From: Nitrospirota bacterium
Lineage (GTDB): Bacteria; Nitrospirota; Nitrospiria; Nitrospirales; Nitrospiraceae
Assembly (NCBI GenBank): GCA_026387665.1
Contig: JAPLLG010000003.1
Span: forward strand, 186,001-250,000
Length of the DNA stretch: 64,000 bases
Direction of reading: 5' to 3'
This document shows, piece by piece, positions 63,165 through 64,000 of the stretch (the stretch's first letter is position 1; every line of letters starts with the position of its first letter). The position numbers and the translations under genes were made by a program. The notes below the pieces were generated by a model that was given only the letters and a program-made list of their open reading frames with translations, did not search any database and was not told the DNA's origin.

Positions 63165-63686
63165 CTACCCGACAATCCCTCGCCAGCCGAACAGCTTAGC
63201 CCAGTAGAATCCGGCCCAGGGCATCAACACAGCAGGAACAGGGTCAAGATCGCCCTGCATCATGGCAAAAGCCCCTGCACCGAAAATCAACGCCGCTCCG
63301 GCAAGCGTCATCAGTGGGACGAAGCGTCGTCCCGCATGAGTGATTGTCGGCACGTCCGGCTCGGTCTTGGCTTTTTTGGTATGACGGGTCACGGCAGTTC
63401 TCATCCTAGCCGCATAGACTTCCGGGAAGTTCGCCAACAGATAGCGGTGATAACGGGTCTGCCCCCACCCGCAAAATGCGCCGACCACCAGCAAGCCTGA
63501 ACTGGCCAGAAACGTCACCCAGGTATAGGTATGGTTCGCCAGCAGCTGATACCCGAGCGATCCCACCCCACCGACCATGCAGACCAGCCCGACCACTCCG
63601 GCCGGCATGAGGATATAGGACCGGATGTAGAAACGAGCCTGCTCCTCAATCTTTTCCGGTCGCAACATTGTCACAAGTTTTGGCAT
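63165..63686 (-). CDS. membrane protein of unknown function (173 aa)
   Basis: Four hydrophobic segments: YILMPAGVVGLVCMVGGVG, WVTFLASSGLLVVGAFCGWG, PLMTLAGAALIFGAGAFAMM and a weaker VLMPWAGFYWAKLFGW. A basic cytosolic loop lies in the middle (RHTKKAKTEPDVP). No recognised domain. It is convergent with lpxD, 18 bp apart. MPKLVTMLRPEKIEEQARFY is the likely start region. Confidence 0.7.
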   Translation of the reverse strand: MPKLVTMLRPEKIEEQARFYIRSYILMPAGVVGLVCMVGGVGSLGYQLLANHTYTWVTFLASSGLLVVGAFCGWGQTRYHRYLLANFPEVYAARMRTAVTRHTKKAKTEPDVPTITHAGRRFVPLMTLAGAALIFGAGAFAMMQGDLDPVPAVLMPWAGFYWAKLFGWRGIVG

Positions 63687-64000
63687 TGACGTTCTCCCAC
63701 CCCATGACGCTGCCGGATGTCATCGTCCTCGATGAAGGAAGGCAGCAAACCGTGGCATCATACCATCCTTCTATCGCTTGTTACATGGACGTGAAGTGAC
63801 AAGGGAGCCTCTTTCTGCCTCACCCCATCGAAGCGAACGCGCCATCTCCAGGCCCAGACGATAAATTGTGGATGACCGGTGCTAGACAGTAGATGGCATG
63901 GCCGGTTTTTCCATGAGACACCATCCCCCGCTGACTCCATCATATACAGATAGACATCTGCACGAAAATGCCGCTCTATGACTGGTGATTCTCCGTCATC
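63687..64000. other. gene-free end of window
   Basis: 314 bases with no convincing gene. A small frame at 63758-63943 (minus) lacks a ribosome site and normal codon use. The promoter of the membrane protein at 63686 probably lies here. Confidence 0.4.

Noticed and set aside
63758-63943. Small frame at the end of the window
   Set aside because: No ribosome site, unusual codon use, and no homology-like pattern.

Overview
The window looks like a chromosomal segment of a diderm (Gram-negative-type) bacterium of moderately high GC, most probably a Nitrospira-like member of the Nitrospirota. The sequence itself shows lipid A and LPS export genes (lpxD, lptF, lptG), Omp85/OmpA-type outer-membrane proteins, many two-component and c-di-GMP genes, NnrS, a FAD/Fe-S oxidoreductase with a small diheme cytochrome c, and housekeeping genes typical of that group. 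The genus is inferred from general resemblance, not from a database search. No rRNA, tRNA or CRISPR array was found.

Layout. 0.1-3.3 kb: a small zinc-ribbon protein, then a tightly coupled plus-strand run rsmD-coaD-aminotransferase-fmdB. 3.3-7.4 kb: a minus-strand purH-purD-tsaC/sua5-lipoprotein operon with a palindromic repeat between purH and purD. 7.7-13.9 kb: an OmpA/coiled-coil pair, dnaE and accA. 14-22.2 kb: an HI0933-type flavoprotein, a secreted phosphoesterase, a NarX/NarL-like two-component pair, and a translationally coupled HAD phosphatase/class III aminotransferase/alpha-beta hydrolase operon of unknown pathway. 22.2-30.1 kb: mostly minus-strand membrane genes (Omp85-like protein, two EamA half-transporters, fluC, a DUF3422 protein, methyltransferase, nnrS) and an old yellow enzyme.

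30.1-35.4 kb is the accessory part. It holds a cysteine-cluster methyltransferase-like gene, a Phd/YefM-RelE toxin-antitoxin pair, an AT-richer HEPN-domain gene and an IS3-family element with a visible frameshift site. These genes are separated by copies of at least two dispersed repeat families, so the island looks like modules set between repeats.

35.4-50.6 kb: prfC, a three-gene signalling operon (PAS histidine kinase, HDOD response regulator, degenerate HD-GYP response regulator), a DEAD/DEAH helicase, a diguanylate cyclase, inorganic pyrophosphatase, a DEAD-box RNA helicase and hrpB. 50.7-57.7 kb: a FAD/Fe-S oxidoreductase, diheme cytochrome and MoaD-like operon, a twice-frameshifted lipoprotein pseudogene, a 2-hydroxyacid dehydrogenase, a TPR protein and a cold-shock gene with a clear terminator. 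58-63.7 kb: envelope lipid genes lptF-lptG and ketosynthase-ACP-lpxD, then a small membrane protein.

Two families of palindromic repeats run through the window. Family A has four copies of about 103-123 bp ending in GGATGCT/AGCATCC arms. Family B has a core of about 50 bp with variable outer stems. Several copies begin within 0-4 nt of a stop codon, like REP/BIME-type or terminator-like elements.
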